The notes beneath the pieces are model-generated. The model searched no databases. It saw only the letters and a list, made by a program, of their open reading frames with translations, and was not told where the DNA came from. Shown piece after piece: positions 46,198-54,356 of a stretch of 64,000 bases of DNA. Position 1 is the first letter of the stretch. The number at the start of each line of letters is the position of its first letter. Source of the DNA: Raineyella sp. LH-20 (GTDB lineage Bacteria; Actinomycetota; Actinomycetes; Propionibacteriales; Propionibacteriaceae). Position numbers and translations under genes: made by a program. The stretch lies in contig NZ_CP137003.1 of assembly GCF_033110965.1 (NCBI RefSeq), positions 1,426,001 through 1,490,000 on the forward strand, written 5' to 3'.

Positions 46198-46256
46198 GAG
46201 GAAGCGAATGCTGGGGAACGAATGCTGGGCAGACGAAGGCTGGGCAGACGAAGGCG
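46198..46256. repeat. Short tandem repeat between glycosyltransferase and carboxyltransferase
   Basis: GAATGCTGGGGAAC and GAATGCTGGGCAGACGAAG, followed by GCTGGGCAGACGAAGG, form a degenerate repeat of about 15 bases. Nothing coding is seen in 46173-46356. Confidence 0.5.
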
Positions 46257-46356
46257 TGGAAAAGAACGGTGGGGAAGACGTGGAGAGGGACGGCGTCGGG
46301 GGCCGGCTCCGGCCGGGCCGCGCCCCGGCCGGAGCTCAGTGTAGGGGGACGAGAGT

Positions 46357-47823
46357 CTAGGGGCGCAGGCCGGCGCGCCAGTGGGCCTTCTGGGCGGCCA
46401 CCTCGCGCAGTTCCTCGGTGATCGCCGCGACCGCGCGGCGGGCGAACTCCCGGGGATTCGCCGCCGGATCGGCCGGTTCGGGGACGATGCGGTGGATGAT
46501 GCCGTCCTCCAGCAGCTCCTCGGCCCCGACCCGCTGCAGCTCGGACAGCTCCCGGGCATGGTCGCCGTCCTTGTAGACGATCGCGCTGGCGCCCTCGGGC
46601 GGCAGCGGGGAGAGCCAGCCGTGCTCCATGGCGATCATCCGGTCCGCCGGCAGCATCGCCAGCGCACCGCCGCCGGTGCCCTGCCCGAGGATCATCGACA
46701 CCGAGGGGACGGTGGTGCGGGCCAGCCAGGCGAGCGTACGGGAGATCTCGCCGGCCAAGCCGCCCTCCTCCGCCTCCGGGGACAGGTCCGCGCCGGGGGT
46801 GTCGACGACGGTGACCAGTGGCAGGCCCAGCATCTCGGCCAGACGGATGCCGCGCTGGGCGGCCCGCAGACCCGCCGGGCCGAGCGGGCCACCGGTCATC
46901 TGGATCCGCCGGTCCTGCCCGACGACGACACACGGCAGGCCGTCCAGCCGGGCCAGTGCCAGCAGCATGCCGGGGCCGTGCTCTGCACCGGTGCCGGACA
47001 GCGACAGCACATCGGTCGCGCCGTACCGCAACAGCTCGCGGATGCCCGGTCGGTCACCGCGGCGGGTGAGTTCGATGGAGTCCCAGACCGATCCCTCCCG
47101 GGCCGGCAGCGGTTCGGGAGCGTCCTTCTCGCAGGGCGCGCCGAGGTCGACCGGGGTGAGGAGACGCAGGGTGGTCGCGGCGAGCGTACGCAGGTCCTCC
47201 GGCGCGACGATGGCGTCGATGATGCCGTGGTCGACGAGGTTCTCGGCGACCTGGACACCCTCGGGGAACGGCCGGTCGTTGAGCACCTCGTAGACACGCG
47301 GGCCGAGGAAGCCGAGCATCGCCTCCGGCTCGGCCACCGTGATGTGCCCGAGCGATCCCCAGGAGGCGAACACTCCGCCGGTCGTGGGGTGGCGCTGGTA
47401 GACGATGTACGGCAGGCCGGCGTCCTTGTGGGCGATCACCGCTCGGGAGATCGACACCATCCGGACGAAGGCCGGCGTACCCTCCTGCATCCGGGTGCCA
47501 CCCGACGAGGTCGAGGCGATCAGCGGGAGTTTCTCGGCCGTCGCCCGACGGATGGCGGCTTCGATCCGGATCGAGGTGTCGCGGCCGATGGAGCCGCCGA
47601 GGAACCGGAAGTCACCGACGATGTAGGCCATTGGCCGGCCCTCGATGGTGGCGCGGCCGGTGATCACCGCCTCATCCAGGCCCGACTTCTCCCGGGCGGC
47701 GAGGATCTGGTCGCGATAGTCCGGCGGGTAGCCACTGATGTCGATCGGCTCGTCCCAGGACTGCTGAGACCCCGGATCCACCACGAGATCGACCAGTTCC
47801 TGGGCACGCCATCGTTTCGCCAT
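46357..47823 (-). CDS. Fused acetyl-CoA carboxylase carboxyltransferase (beta-alpha)
   Basis: A 488-residue fusion of AccD- and AccA-like halves, transferring CO2 from carboxybiotin to an acyl-CoA. The beta half has SSGGTRMQEGTPAFVRM, AHKDAGLPYIVYQRHPTTGGVFASW (split here by its GGV core) and GFLGPRVYE. The alpha half has GRQDRRIQ-type sequence DRRIQMTGGPLGP, LPLVTVVDTPGADLSPEAEEGG and LSPLPPEGASAIVYKD. The AccD zinc finger is absent. No biotin carboxylase or carrier gene is adjacent. A CACACT element lies seven bases before the ATG. Confidence 0.85.
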   Translation of the reverse strand: MAKRWRAQELVDLVVDPGSQQSWDEPIDISGYPPDYRDQILAAREKSGLDEAVITGRATIEGRPMAYIVGDFRFLGGSIGRDTSIRIEAAIRRATAEKLPLIASTSSGGTRMQEGTPAFVRMVSISRAVIAHKDAGLPYIVYQRHPTTGGVFASWGSLGHITVAEPEAMLGFLGPRVYEVLNDRPFPEGVQVAENLVDHGIIDAIVAPEDLRTLAATTLRLLTPVDLGAPCEKDAPEPLPAREGSVWDSIELTRRGDRPGIRELLRYGATDVLSLSGTGAEHGPGMLLALARLDGLPCVVVGQDRRIQMTGGPLGPAGLRAAQRGIRLAEMLGLPLVTVVDTPGADLSPEAEEGGLAGEISRTLAWLARTTVPSVSMILGQGTGGGALAMLPADRMIAMEHGWLSPLPPEGASAIVYKDGDHARELSELQRVGAEELLEDGIIHRIVPEPADPAANPREFARRAVAAITEELREVAAQKAHWRAGLRP

Positions 47824-47830
47824 GGCGCAC

Positions 47831-47836
47831 AGTGTG
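47831..47836 (-). promoter_or_regulatory. Possible leaderless -10 element
   Basis: CACACT on the minus strand, seven bases before the ATG at 47823 of the carboxyltransferase gene. Confidence 0.35.
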
Positions 47837-47848
47837 GCAGAGGCCGGT

Positions 47849-49486
47849 TCAGGCCGCAGTCGGCAACTCGATAGCGAACAGCCGTGCGGCACACTCATTG
47901 AGCCGGAAGCCCTCGCCCGCTCCGGCGGGGAAGATCTGATCCGGGCAGATCGCCGCGGTCTCCGCCGCCCGGCGGACGATCTCGTCGATCCGGTCGGGTG
48001 AGGGTTCGGGACAAACGGAGCTGACCGTCGTGCCGTCCGGCAGGACGAACCGCCACGCTCCGGGTCGGCCGGTGAGGCGTACGCCTCCTTCATGAACGTA
48101 CGTGTGGTGGGTCTGGCACAGCAGGATCAGGTTCGTCAGGTCGGTCGCGCCGCCCTGGGCCCAGGCCACGACGTGGTGGGCCTTGAGACGTCGATGCTGG
48201 GCGCAGCCGGGGAACTGACAGGATCCGTCGCGTACGCGGAGTGCGCGACGTTGGGCCGGACTGGCGAGGCGTCGGGTGCGGCCCATGGCCAGGATGTCGC
48301 CGTGTCGGTCGATGATCATCCCGACGATGGTGGCGTCGCAGGCGTGCCGGGCGGCGGTGGCGGCCTCGATCGGGCCACCGCGTTCGATCCAGGCGTGGGC
48401 GGTGCGCGGCCGGTCAGGGTGGGGCCCATCCTGAAGCCTCCTGTCGTACGGCGGGGGGACGACGTCGGGCTGTACGAGCGTTCCCGCGGGAACGTCCGGG
48501 ATGTCAGGAACCCGGCCGACGCCGGGACCCATGGGCGGGTCGAGCACCTCGGGCAGGTCGGCCACCTCGGGCAGGTCGGACAGTTCGGACAGTTCGGACC
48601 CCTCGGACATGTCGGGGAGGTTGGGAACCTTGGGCGCTGTCCGGCCCGGGGCAGGTCTGTCGGTGGCCGCGGTGCCGGCGAGGAGTTCGGCGTCGACGTG
48701 GACGACGACGAGATGGGGATCGTCGGTGAAGCTGGCCGGGCTGGAGGCCAGGTACCCACGAGCTACCTCGCACAGTCCGGTGACCGGGTCGATCGTCGCC
48801 TCCCTGGGCACCGCGTCCCCGGAAACTGCCTCGGTGGGCACTGCTTCGGTGGGCACTCCCTCGTGGGGACCCGGGGCGCTGGGCTCCATCCCCTGGGTGC
48901 CGAGGGTGTCGAGCTGCCGGTCGACGGCGGCGTCGACGGCCCCGCGGAGGACGGCTGCCTCCTCGGGGAGAAGGGTGACGCTGAGCCGTACCATTCCGTC
49001 GTCGGTGTCGTGCCACGACAGTCTCCGACGCGCGACCTGCGCGAGGTGGGTGCCGTCCTGGGCGCGGTAGCTGCGGACGGTGCGGGCCAGTTGTGAGGCC
49101 GTCTGCAGGCTCGCGAGGTCGCACAGTTCGACCTCGTCGACCCGGCCCGCCAGCCGGGTCAGCTCCCGTACCTTCGAGTAGGTGAACTCGCCGTTGGCGA
49201 AGCGTGCAGCCAGGGTGGGCATGGAACGCAGCGCCCGGGCGACGCGGAGGTGTTCCCTGGCGGTGCCGGGACTCATCGAGCAGGCCCAGGCGAGCCAGTG
49301 TGCGCAGGAGAGGATCCCGTTGAACCAGGCCCATCCGGTCCCGGCGTCGAACTCACCGATCAACTCCAGCAGACGGGCGTCGCAGCATGCCTGGGCGGTG
49401 GCCGCGCCCTGGATGCCGAGGCCGACGTCCTCGGCCCGGTCCTGCGGCATCTGCTCGGTGCTGTCGCTCTGCGGTCGGTCCCCCAT
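47849..49486 (-). CDS. DUF222 and HNH endonuclease domain protein
   Basis: A 545-residue protein of the large actinobacterial DUF222-HNH group. The N-terminal DUF222 helical domain includes ELIGEFDAGTGW, LSCAHWLAWACSMSPGTARE and VARALRSMPTLAARFANGE. The C-terminal HNH nuclease reads CQFPGCAQHRRLKAHHVVAW, ATDLTNLILLCQTHHTYVHEGG. The middle (about 225-390) is low in complexity and includes DVPAGTL from a palindromic repeat at 48479, and LSELSDLPEVADLPEVLD repeats. These genes occur in many copies per genome; a mobile or defence role is suspected but unproven. Confidence 0.88.
   Translation of the reverse strand: MGDRPQSDSTEQMPQDRAEDVGLGIQGAATAQACCDARLLELIGEFDAGTGWAWFNGILSCAHWLAWACSMSPGTAREHLRVARALRSMPTLAARFANGEFTYSKVRELTRLAGRVDEVELCDLASLQTASQLARTVRSYRAQDGTHLAQVARRRLSWHDTDDGMVRLSVTLLPEEAAVLRGAVDAAVDRQLDTLGTQGMEPSAPGPHEGVPTEAVPTEAVSGDAVPREATIDPVTGLCEVARGYLASSPASFTDDPHLVVVHVDAELLAGTAATDRPAPGRTAPKVPNLPDMSEGSELSELSDLPEVADLPEVLDPPMGPGVGRVPDIPDVPAGTLVQPDVVPPPYDRRLQDGPHPDRPRTAHAWIERGGPIEAATAARHACDATIVGMIIDRHGDILAMGRTRRLASPAQRRALRVRDGSCQFPGCAQHRRLKAHHVVAWAQGGATDLTNLILLCQTHHTYVHEGGVRLTGRPGAWRFVLPDGTTVSSVCPEPSPDRIDEIVRRAAETAAICPDQIFPAGAGEGFRLNECAARLFAIELPTAA
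48479..48494. repeat. 16-bp palindrome CGTTCCCGCGGGAACG, copy 3
   Basis: Core of the same palindrome as at 38269, inside the low-complexity part of the HNH gene. One flank keeps the full arm (GTCC), the other has diverged. Confidence 0.9.
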
Positions 49487-49532
49487 GATCCCCCCATGTG
49501 GACAGGTGTTCGATATTGGACGTTTCCATGGT

Positions 49533-49586
49533 CGCTCAGGGGTCTGACATCGCTCAGGGGTCTGACATCGCTCAGGGGTCTGACAT
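49533..49586. repeat. 18-bp tandem repeat, three copies
   Basis: Unit CGCTCAGGGGTCTGACAT at 49533, 49551 and 49569, followed by a decayed copy. It lies in the divergent region between the HNH gene and modA. Confidence 0.9.
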
Positions 49587-49732
49587 CCCGGGCCCGACAT
49601 CCCAGGGACCCAGCCTCGGACCGGGCATCCGGTCTCGCCCAGGGTCGGCCGCTGCGGCCGCTGCGGCCGCTCCGACTGCCGGACGCTCTCGGGCGACCGA
49701 CATCGCCCTGGGAGCGGCCGAAGCCCCAGCTC

Positions 49733-49738
49733 TAAGCT
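49733..49738 (+). promoter_or_regulatory. Leaderless -10 element of modA
   Basis: TAAGCT with seven bases to the modA ATG. No ModE-type dyad was noticed nearby. Confidence 0.5.
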
Positions 49739-49745
49739 GTGGGCC

Positions 49746-50576
49746 ATGAGGCATCCGCGACCAATCGCATCCGTGATCGGCATCGTGCTGGTCCTGGCCG
49801 CCCTGCTCGGGCTCGGTGGCTGCGGGTCCGCAGCGCGTTCGACGTCCGGGCCGTCGGGCGTTACGTCGGCCGCGCAGGGTGGTTCGACACCGCGGGTCAC
49901 CCTCACCGTCTTCGCCGCCGCGTCGTTGGCCGGCCCGTTCGACGAGATCGGCACCGCTTTCGGCGCCGCGCACCCCGGGGTCACCGTCCGCTACAGCTAC
50001 GGCGGTTCGTCCGATCTGGTCAGTCAGCTCGCGGCCGGGGCGCCGGCCGACGTGCTGGCCACCGCTGACGAGCGGACCATGCAGCAGGCCCGGGACAAGG
50101 CGTTGGTGCCGCAGTCGACACTGTTCGCCACCAACCAGCTGGCCATCCTGGTCGCCCCGCACAACCCCCTGGGCATCACCGGAGCCAAGGACCTCGCCCG
50201 TTCCGGACTGAAGGTCGTCGTGTGTGCCCCCCAGGTGCCCTGCGGTGCGGCCACCGAGCGCGCCCTGCAGGCCGCCGGGATCCCCATCACGCCGGTGAGC
50301 GAGGAAGCCAACGTCACCGACACCGCCGGCAAGGTCACCTCCGGCCAGGCCGACGCCGCAGTCGTCTACGCCACCGACGTCGCCAAGGCCGAGGCCGCCG
50401 GCACCGGCACCGGGGTCCCGTTGGGCGTCGAGCAGACACCCAACCGCTACCCGATCGGCGTGACCGCGGGCGGTGCATCCGGTGCGAACGCCGACGTCGC
50501 CCGGGCGTACGTGGCGTACGTGACCGGTGCGGAGGGGCAGGCGATCCTGGCCAGGGCGGGTTTCGGCAAGCCGTGA
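49746..50576 (+). CDS. modA: Molybdate ABC transporter substrate-binding lipoprotein
   Basis: Binds molybdate or tungstate outside the membrane. 276 residues: signal with lipobox LGLGGC (lipidated Cys near residue 26), then a periplasmic-binding fold opening [17 protein letters not shown]. It continues with [26 protein letters not shown] and [17 protein letters not shown], typical of ModA. Oxyanion contacts are expected at the Ser of AAASL and the Ser of GGSSD. First gene of modABC. Confidence 0.94.
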   Translation: MRHPRPIASVIGIVLVLAALLGLGGCGSAARSTSGPSGVTSAAQGGSTPRVTLTVFAAASLAGPFDEIGTAFGAAHPGVTVRYSYGGSSDLVSQLAAGAPADVLATADERTMQQARDKALVPQSTLFATNQLAILVAPHNPLGITGAKDLARSGLKVVVCAPQVPCGAATERALQAAGIPITPVSEEANVTDTAGKVTSGQADAAVVYATDVAKAEAAGTGTGVPLGVEQTPNRYPIGVTAGGASGANADVARAYVAYVTGAEGQAILARAGFGKP

Positions 50577-50583
50577 ACCGTCC

Positions 50584-51498
50584 ATGAGTTCCGCTGAGGA
50601 GGCCCGTCGGGGTCGTACGTCTGACGGGGGTCGTACGTCTGACGGGGGTCGTACGTCTGACGGGGGTCGTACGTCGAACGGGGATCGCGGGCGCCGGCCG
50701 GAGCACCCCGTCGACCGGTACGCGGTCCCCGGCTGGCTGTGGGTCCCTGCGGTGGTCGGCCTGCTCTTCCTCGCGCTGCCGCTCGCGGCGATGGTGCTCG
50801 GCACCGACTGGCGCCACTTCGGCGTCCTGGTCACCTCGCCGTCGGCTCGGATCGCGCTGTGGTTGTCCTTGCGCACCGCCGCGGCGGCCACCGTGCTCAG
50901 CATGGTCTTCGGCACCCCGCTGGCGGTCGTGCTGGCCCGCGCCCGGCCGCGCGGCCACCGCCAACTGCGCGCACTGGTGATGCTGCCGCTCGTCCTTCCG
51001 CCGGTCGTCGGCGGTCTGGCCCTGCTGCTCACGTACGGCCGCACCGGTCTGCTCGGCCGGTGGCTGGAGGTCGCCGGCATCCACATCGCGTTCAGCACCA
51101 CTGCGGTGGTGCTCGCCCAGACGTTCGTCGCGATGCCGTTCCTGGTGATCTCGCTGGAGGGGGCGCTGCGCTCCGGCACCGAGGCGTACGAACGGGTCGC
51201 GGCCACCCTCGGCGCCCGGCCCGGCCTGGTGCTGCGGCGGATCACCCTGCCGCTCGTCGCGCCGGGACTGGCCTCCGGGGCGGTGTTGGCGTTCGCCCGG
51301 GCGCTGGGGGAGTTCGGCGCCACACTGACTTTCGCCGGTTCGCTGCAGGGCACCACCCGGACCCTGCCGTTGGAGGTCTATCTGCAGCGCGAGGTCGACC
51401 CGGCTGCGGCGGTGGCCCTGTCGTTGGTGCTCGTCGCCGTCGGGGCGCTCGTCGTGCTGACCGTCGGGGCGCGGGCCCTCGGGGGTGACCGTGGCTGA
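50584..51498 (+). CDS. modB: Molybdate ABC transporter permease
   Basis: A 304-residue permease with about six helices. The ABC permease loop reads [25 protein letters not shown], seen as AATLGA and RRITLP, followed by [14 protein letters not shown], typical of ModB/CysT. The ATG at 50584 lies seven bases after modA. Residues 10-34 are four copies of GRTSDG encoded by an 18-base tandem repeat (50611-50682), an unusual cytosolic extension. The 3' end overlaps modC by 14 bases. Confidence 0.93.
   Translation: MSSAEEARRGRTSDGGRTSDGGRTSDGGRTSNGDRGRRPEHPVDRYAVPGWLWVPAVVGLLFLALPLAAMVLGTDWRHFGVLVTSPSARIALWLSLRTAAAATVLSMVFGTPLAVVLARARPRGHRQLRALVMLPLVLPPVVGGLALLLTYGRTGLLGRWLEVAGIHIAFSTTAVVLAQTFVAMPFLVISLEGALRSGTEAYERVAATLGARPGLVLRRITLPLVAPGLASGAVLAFARALGEFGATLTFAGSLQGTTRTLPLEVYLQREVDPAAAVALSLVLVAVGALVVLTVGARALGGDRG
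50611..50682 (+). repeat. 18-bp tandem repeat inside modB
   Basis: Unit GGTCGTACGTCTGACGGG, four copies from 50611, the last variant. In frame, encoding GRTSDG repeats at the ModB N-terminus. Confidence 0.95.
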
Positions 51499-52651
51499 CG
51501 TACGACTCGACGTGACGCTGGCGGCCCGGCAGGTGGCGGTGGACCTCGAGGTGGCCGAGGGCGAGGCGGTCGCCGTCCTCGGCCCGAACGGCGCCGGCAA
51601 GTCCACCCTGCTGGGACTGCTCGCCGGCACCCTGGCGCCGACCTCCGGCCGGGTGCTGATCGGCGGCAGGGACGTCACCCGGCTGCCGCCGTACCGCCGC
51701 AGGGTGGCGCTGCTCGCCCAGCAGCCGCTGCTCTTCCCGCACCTGAGCGTGCTGGAGAACGTCGCCTTCGCCCCGCGCGCCGCCGGACTCGGCCGGGCCG
51801 CCGCCCGCGCTCTGGCCGGGGAACGGCTGGAGACCGTCGGCATGTCCGGCTACGCCGACCGGCGGCCGGGGCAGCTGTCCGGCGGCCAGGCCCAGCGGGT
51901 GGCGATCGCCCGGGCGCTGGCCGCCGACCCCCAGGTGCTGCTGCTCGACGAGCCCCTCGCAGCCCTCGATGTGGCGGTCGCCCCGCAGCTGCGCGGGGTG
52001 TTGCGGGAGGTGGTCGAGGGACGTACGACGCTGGTCGTCACCCACGACCTGGTCGACGTGGTCACGCTGGCGGAGCGCACGGTGGTGCTGGGGGCCGGCC
52101 GGGTCGTCGAGGATCGCAGTGTCCGCGATCTGGTGGAGCGCCCGCACAGCCGGTTCGCCGCGGAGCTGGCCGGCCGGGTGCTGTTGGCGGGGACCGTGGC
52201 GCCCGGTGACGGGACGGCGGGGCGCGGTGACGGGGTGGTGCTGCAGACGGCGTTGGGCCCGGTCGCCGGCCTGTGGGAGGACGACACCGCCGCCGGCCCC
52301 GGGGCCCGTGCAGTGGCCCTGGTGGATCCGGCGGCGGTGAGCCTCCATCGCGAGGCCCCGGAGGGGAGCCCCCGCAACTGCTGGCCGGTCGAGGTCGAAG
52401 GGATGGAACCTCGGGGCGGGCAGCTGCGGGTGGTGGCCCGGGGTGTGACGTCCGATGGGCCTCCTCTGGGCCCTGTGGGCCCTCGCGATGGCGGGATCCG
52501 CGGTCTGTCGGACGTCTCGGAAAGGGGACCGGACGTACGCCTCGCCGCGGACATCACCCCCGCGGCGGCCGCCGAGCTGGCGGTCGCGCCGGGGCGACAC
52601 CTGTGGTTCGTGGTCAAGGCCCAACAGGTACGGGTGTACCGCGGGCACTGA
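51485..52651 (+). CDS. modC: Molybdate ABC transporter ATP-binding protein
   Basis: A 388-residue ATPase energising ModB. Walker [10 protein letters not shown] near residue 35, Q-loop [14 protein letters not shown], signature [15 protein letters not shown], Walker [12 protein letters not shown] and switch VTHDL. The C-terminal 110 residues resemble a TOBE molybdate-binding domain but carry an inserted segment (about 318-355). A second GTG at 51491 is possible. The overlap with modB implies translational coupling. Confidence 0.92.
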   Translation: MTVADVRLDVTLAARQVAVDLEVAEGEAVAVLGPNGAGKSTLLGLLAGTLAPTSGRVLIGGRDVTRLPPYRRRVALLAQQPLLFPHLSVLENVAFAPRAAGLGRAAARALAGERLETVGMSGYADRRPGQLSGGQAQRVAIARALAADPQVLLLDEPLAALDVAVAPQLRGVLREVVEGRTTLVVTHDLVDVVTLAERTVVLGAGRVVEDRSVRDLVERPHSRFAAELAGRVLLAGTVAPGDGTAGRGDGVVLQTALGPVAGLWEDDTAAGPGARAVALVDPAAVSLHREAPEGSPRNCWPVEVEGMEPRGGQLRVVARGVTSDGPPLGPVGPRDGGIRGLSDVSERGPDVRLAADITPAAAAELAVAPGRHLWFVVKAQQVRVYRGH

Positions 52652-52694
52652 CCGGTGGACGGGGGGGACGGGAACGGGGAACGGCGGGCCCGGA

Positions 52695-53630
52695 TCAGCT
52701 GGCCTTGGGCAGCCGGTCGCCGACCCAGGAGGTCGACCAGGCGGTGTCCGCCGGCGCCGGATCCACCACGTACGCCCGGCAGCCGCGCTCGCCGGCCGCC
52801 CAGATCGCACCGTCGCGGCCGGCGACGATGAGGGCGGTGGACAGGATCTCGGCCAGGCCGGCGTTGAGCGCGACGACTGTGGCGGACCGGGCGCCGTGGG
52901 CCGGGCGGTGGGTGCGCGGGTCGACGATGTGGTCGCCGCGTTCGTACGCCCCGGAGGTGGCGATCGCCGCGTCCTCCAGCTCCTCGACCCGGACGATCGC
53001 CTCCGGGTCGTCGGGGTGGCGGATGCCGATCCGCCACGGCTGGCCGGGGACGGGGTGGCCGCGGGTGACGATGTCGCCGCCGGCGTTGACGCAGACGTTG
53101 TCGAGGCCGCGCTCGACGAGCAGATCGGCGACCAGTTCGGCCGCCCAGCCCTTGACATAGCCGGACGGGTCGAAGCCGCCGGGCACCGCCCACGGGTCGA
53201 AGCGGCCGCCGGTGACCTCGCGGCCCCAGCGGCAGGCGGCGATCACCTCCATCATCGCGGCGTGGTCGGGATCGGCGGCCCGCAGGTCCGTCTCGGCGAG
53301 CCGGCCGGCGCGCAGGGCGCTGACCAGGGACGTCTCACGGAAGGGGGAGAACACGGCGTCGACCCAGTGCATCAGGTCGACCGCCTCGTGGATCGTCGCC
53401 GCCAGCTCCTCGTCGGACGGCCACGGCCGGGTGCCCTCGACCAGGTCGATCACCACGACCGTGCCCCACATCTCCTGCAGATGGGTGTAGTGGCGGGCGT
53501 CTGGGCGGCGGCGGGTCACCTCGGGGCGGGCGGAGGCCTGCGAGCCGGGGCTGTCGGGGACGGCGCTGTCGGGGACGGCGCTGCTGGGGACTGGGGTGCC
53601 GGGGGCGGGAGTGGGGACGGCGTCGGACAT
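52695..53630 (-). CDS. apbE: FAD:protein FMN transferase
   Basis: ApbE-family enzyme attaching FMN through a phosphoester bond to a Thr of FMN-binding proteins; acts outside the membrane in many bacteria. 311 residues. Motifs: HWVDAVFSPFRETS, GGFDPSGYVKGWAAE (the DPSGxxKGWA core), NAGGDIVTRG and ATSGAYERGDHIVDPRTHRP. The first 40 residues are a Pro/Ser-rich extension without clear signal sequence. The ATG overlaps the stop of the FMN-binding gene by one base, so enzyme and probable substrate are co-translated. Confidence 0.92.
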   Translation of the reverse strand: MSDAVPTPAPGTPVPSSAVPDSAVPDSPGSQASARPEVTRRRPDARHYTHLQEMWGTVVVIDLVEGTRPWPSDEELAATIHEAVDLMHWVDAVFSPFRETSLVSALRAGRLAETDLRAADPDHAAMMEVIAACRWGREVTGGRFDPWAVPGGFDPSGYVKGWAAELVADLLVERGLDNVCVNAGGDIVTRGHPVPGQPWRIGIRHPDDPEAIVRVEELEDAAIATSGAYERGDHIVDPRTHRPAHGARSATVVALNAGLAEILSTALIVAGRDGAIWAAGERGCRAYVVDPAPADTAWSTSWVGDRLPKAS

Positions 53631-54349
53631 CACAGACCTGCCTTCTGGATCGCTGAGGCGAGGGACGTACGGAAGCCCTCGGTGGTGTAGGTGGCGCCGG
53701 AGACGCCGTCGACGGTGGCGGACTGCGCGGCCATTGCCTGGTCGACGAGCAGCGGCGCGGCATAGCTGTTGATCCGGTTCGAGTGGCCGGCGCTCATCGG
53801 GAGCTGGGTCCACTGGATGCCGGTGATGGTGGTGCCGGAGACGGTGATGGTGACCTGCATCGGGCCGTACGGCGACTGGTAGGTCGTCCCGGCGTACCCG
53901 GTGCCCGTTGCCGTGCCGCCGGACCCGGACCCGGTGGACCCGGACCCGGCCGTGCCCGATCCCGTCGTGCCCGATCCCGTCGTGCCCGATCCCGTCGTGC
54001 CCGATCCCGTCGATCCGGAGCCAGTGCTTCCGGGGCCGGTCGACCCGAGGCCGGTCTGTCCGCCGAGGCGCCGGCCGTCGTGTTCGTCGTCGCCGTGGCG
54101 GTCGCCGTGGTCGTACGCCTCGTCCTCCCCCTCGTCGTCGCCCCGGAACAGTTCGGGGACGGCCAGTGGGCCGGACTGCCGGGTGGACGCCGACGCGCCG
54201 CCGGACGGACTGGCGCCGGGGAGCTGGCCGGTGCCGGGGAGCTGCCCGGTGCCGGTCAGGGTGGCGCGGGCGGGGTTGAGGACCAGCACGCCGGCCACCC
54301 CGGCGACGGTGGCCCCGAGGACGAGGGCGGTGGTGATCGCAGGCTTCAT
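53630..54349 (-). CDS. FMN-binding domain protein
   Basis: A 239-residue protein: N-terminal helix or signal (ITTALVLGATVAGVAGVLVL), then an acidic and His-rich linker and a Ser/Gly/Thr repeat (about 100-145), then an FMN_bind domain ending near the C-terminus. The flavinylation motif is DGVSGATYTTEGF, whose Thr in SGATYT is the likely FMN acceptor for ApbE. The domain lies outside the membrane, so it can accept electrons from the adjacent ferric-reductase-like protein. Confidence 0.9.
   Translation of the reverse strand: MKPAITTALVLGATVAGVAGVLVLNPARATLTGTGQLPGTGQLPGASPSGGASASTRQSGPLAVPELFRGDDEGEDEAYDHGDRHGDDEHDGRRLGGQTGLGSTGPGSTGSGSTGSGTTGSGTTGSGTTGSGTAGSGSTGSGSGGTATGTGYAGTTYQSPYGPMQVTITVSGTTITGIQWTQLPMSAGHSNRINSYAAPLLVDQAMAAQSATVDGVSGATYTTEGFRTSLASAIQKAGL
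53952..54011. repeat. 15-bp tandem repeat inside FMN-binding gene
   Basis: GTGCCCGATCCCGTC in four perfect copies from 53952, in frame, encoding the SGTTG repeats of the linker on the minus strand. Confidence 0.95.
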
Positions 54350-54356
54350 CGCTGCC

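Noticed and set aside
47849-49486. Homing endonuclease inside an intron
   Set aside because: DUF222-HNH proteins are stand-alone actinobacterial genes; no intron or intein boundaries are seen.
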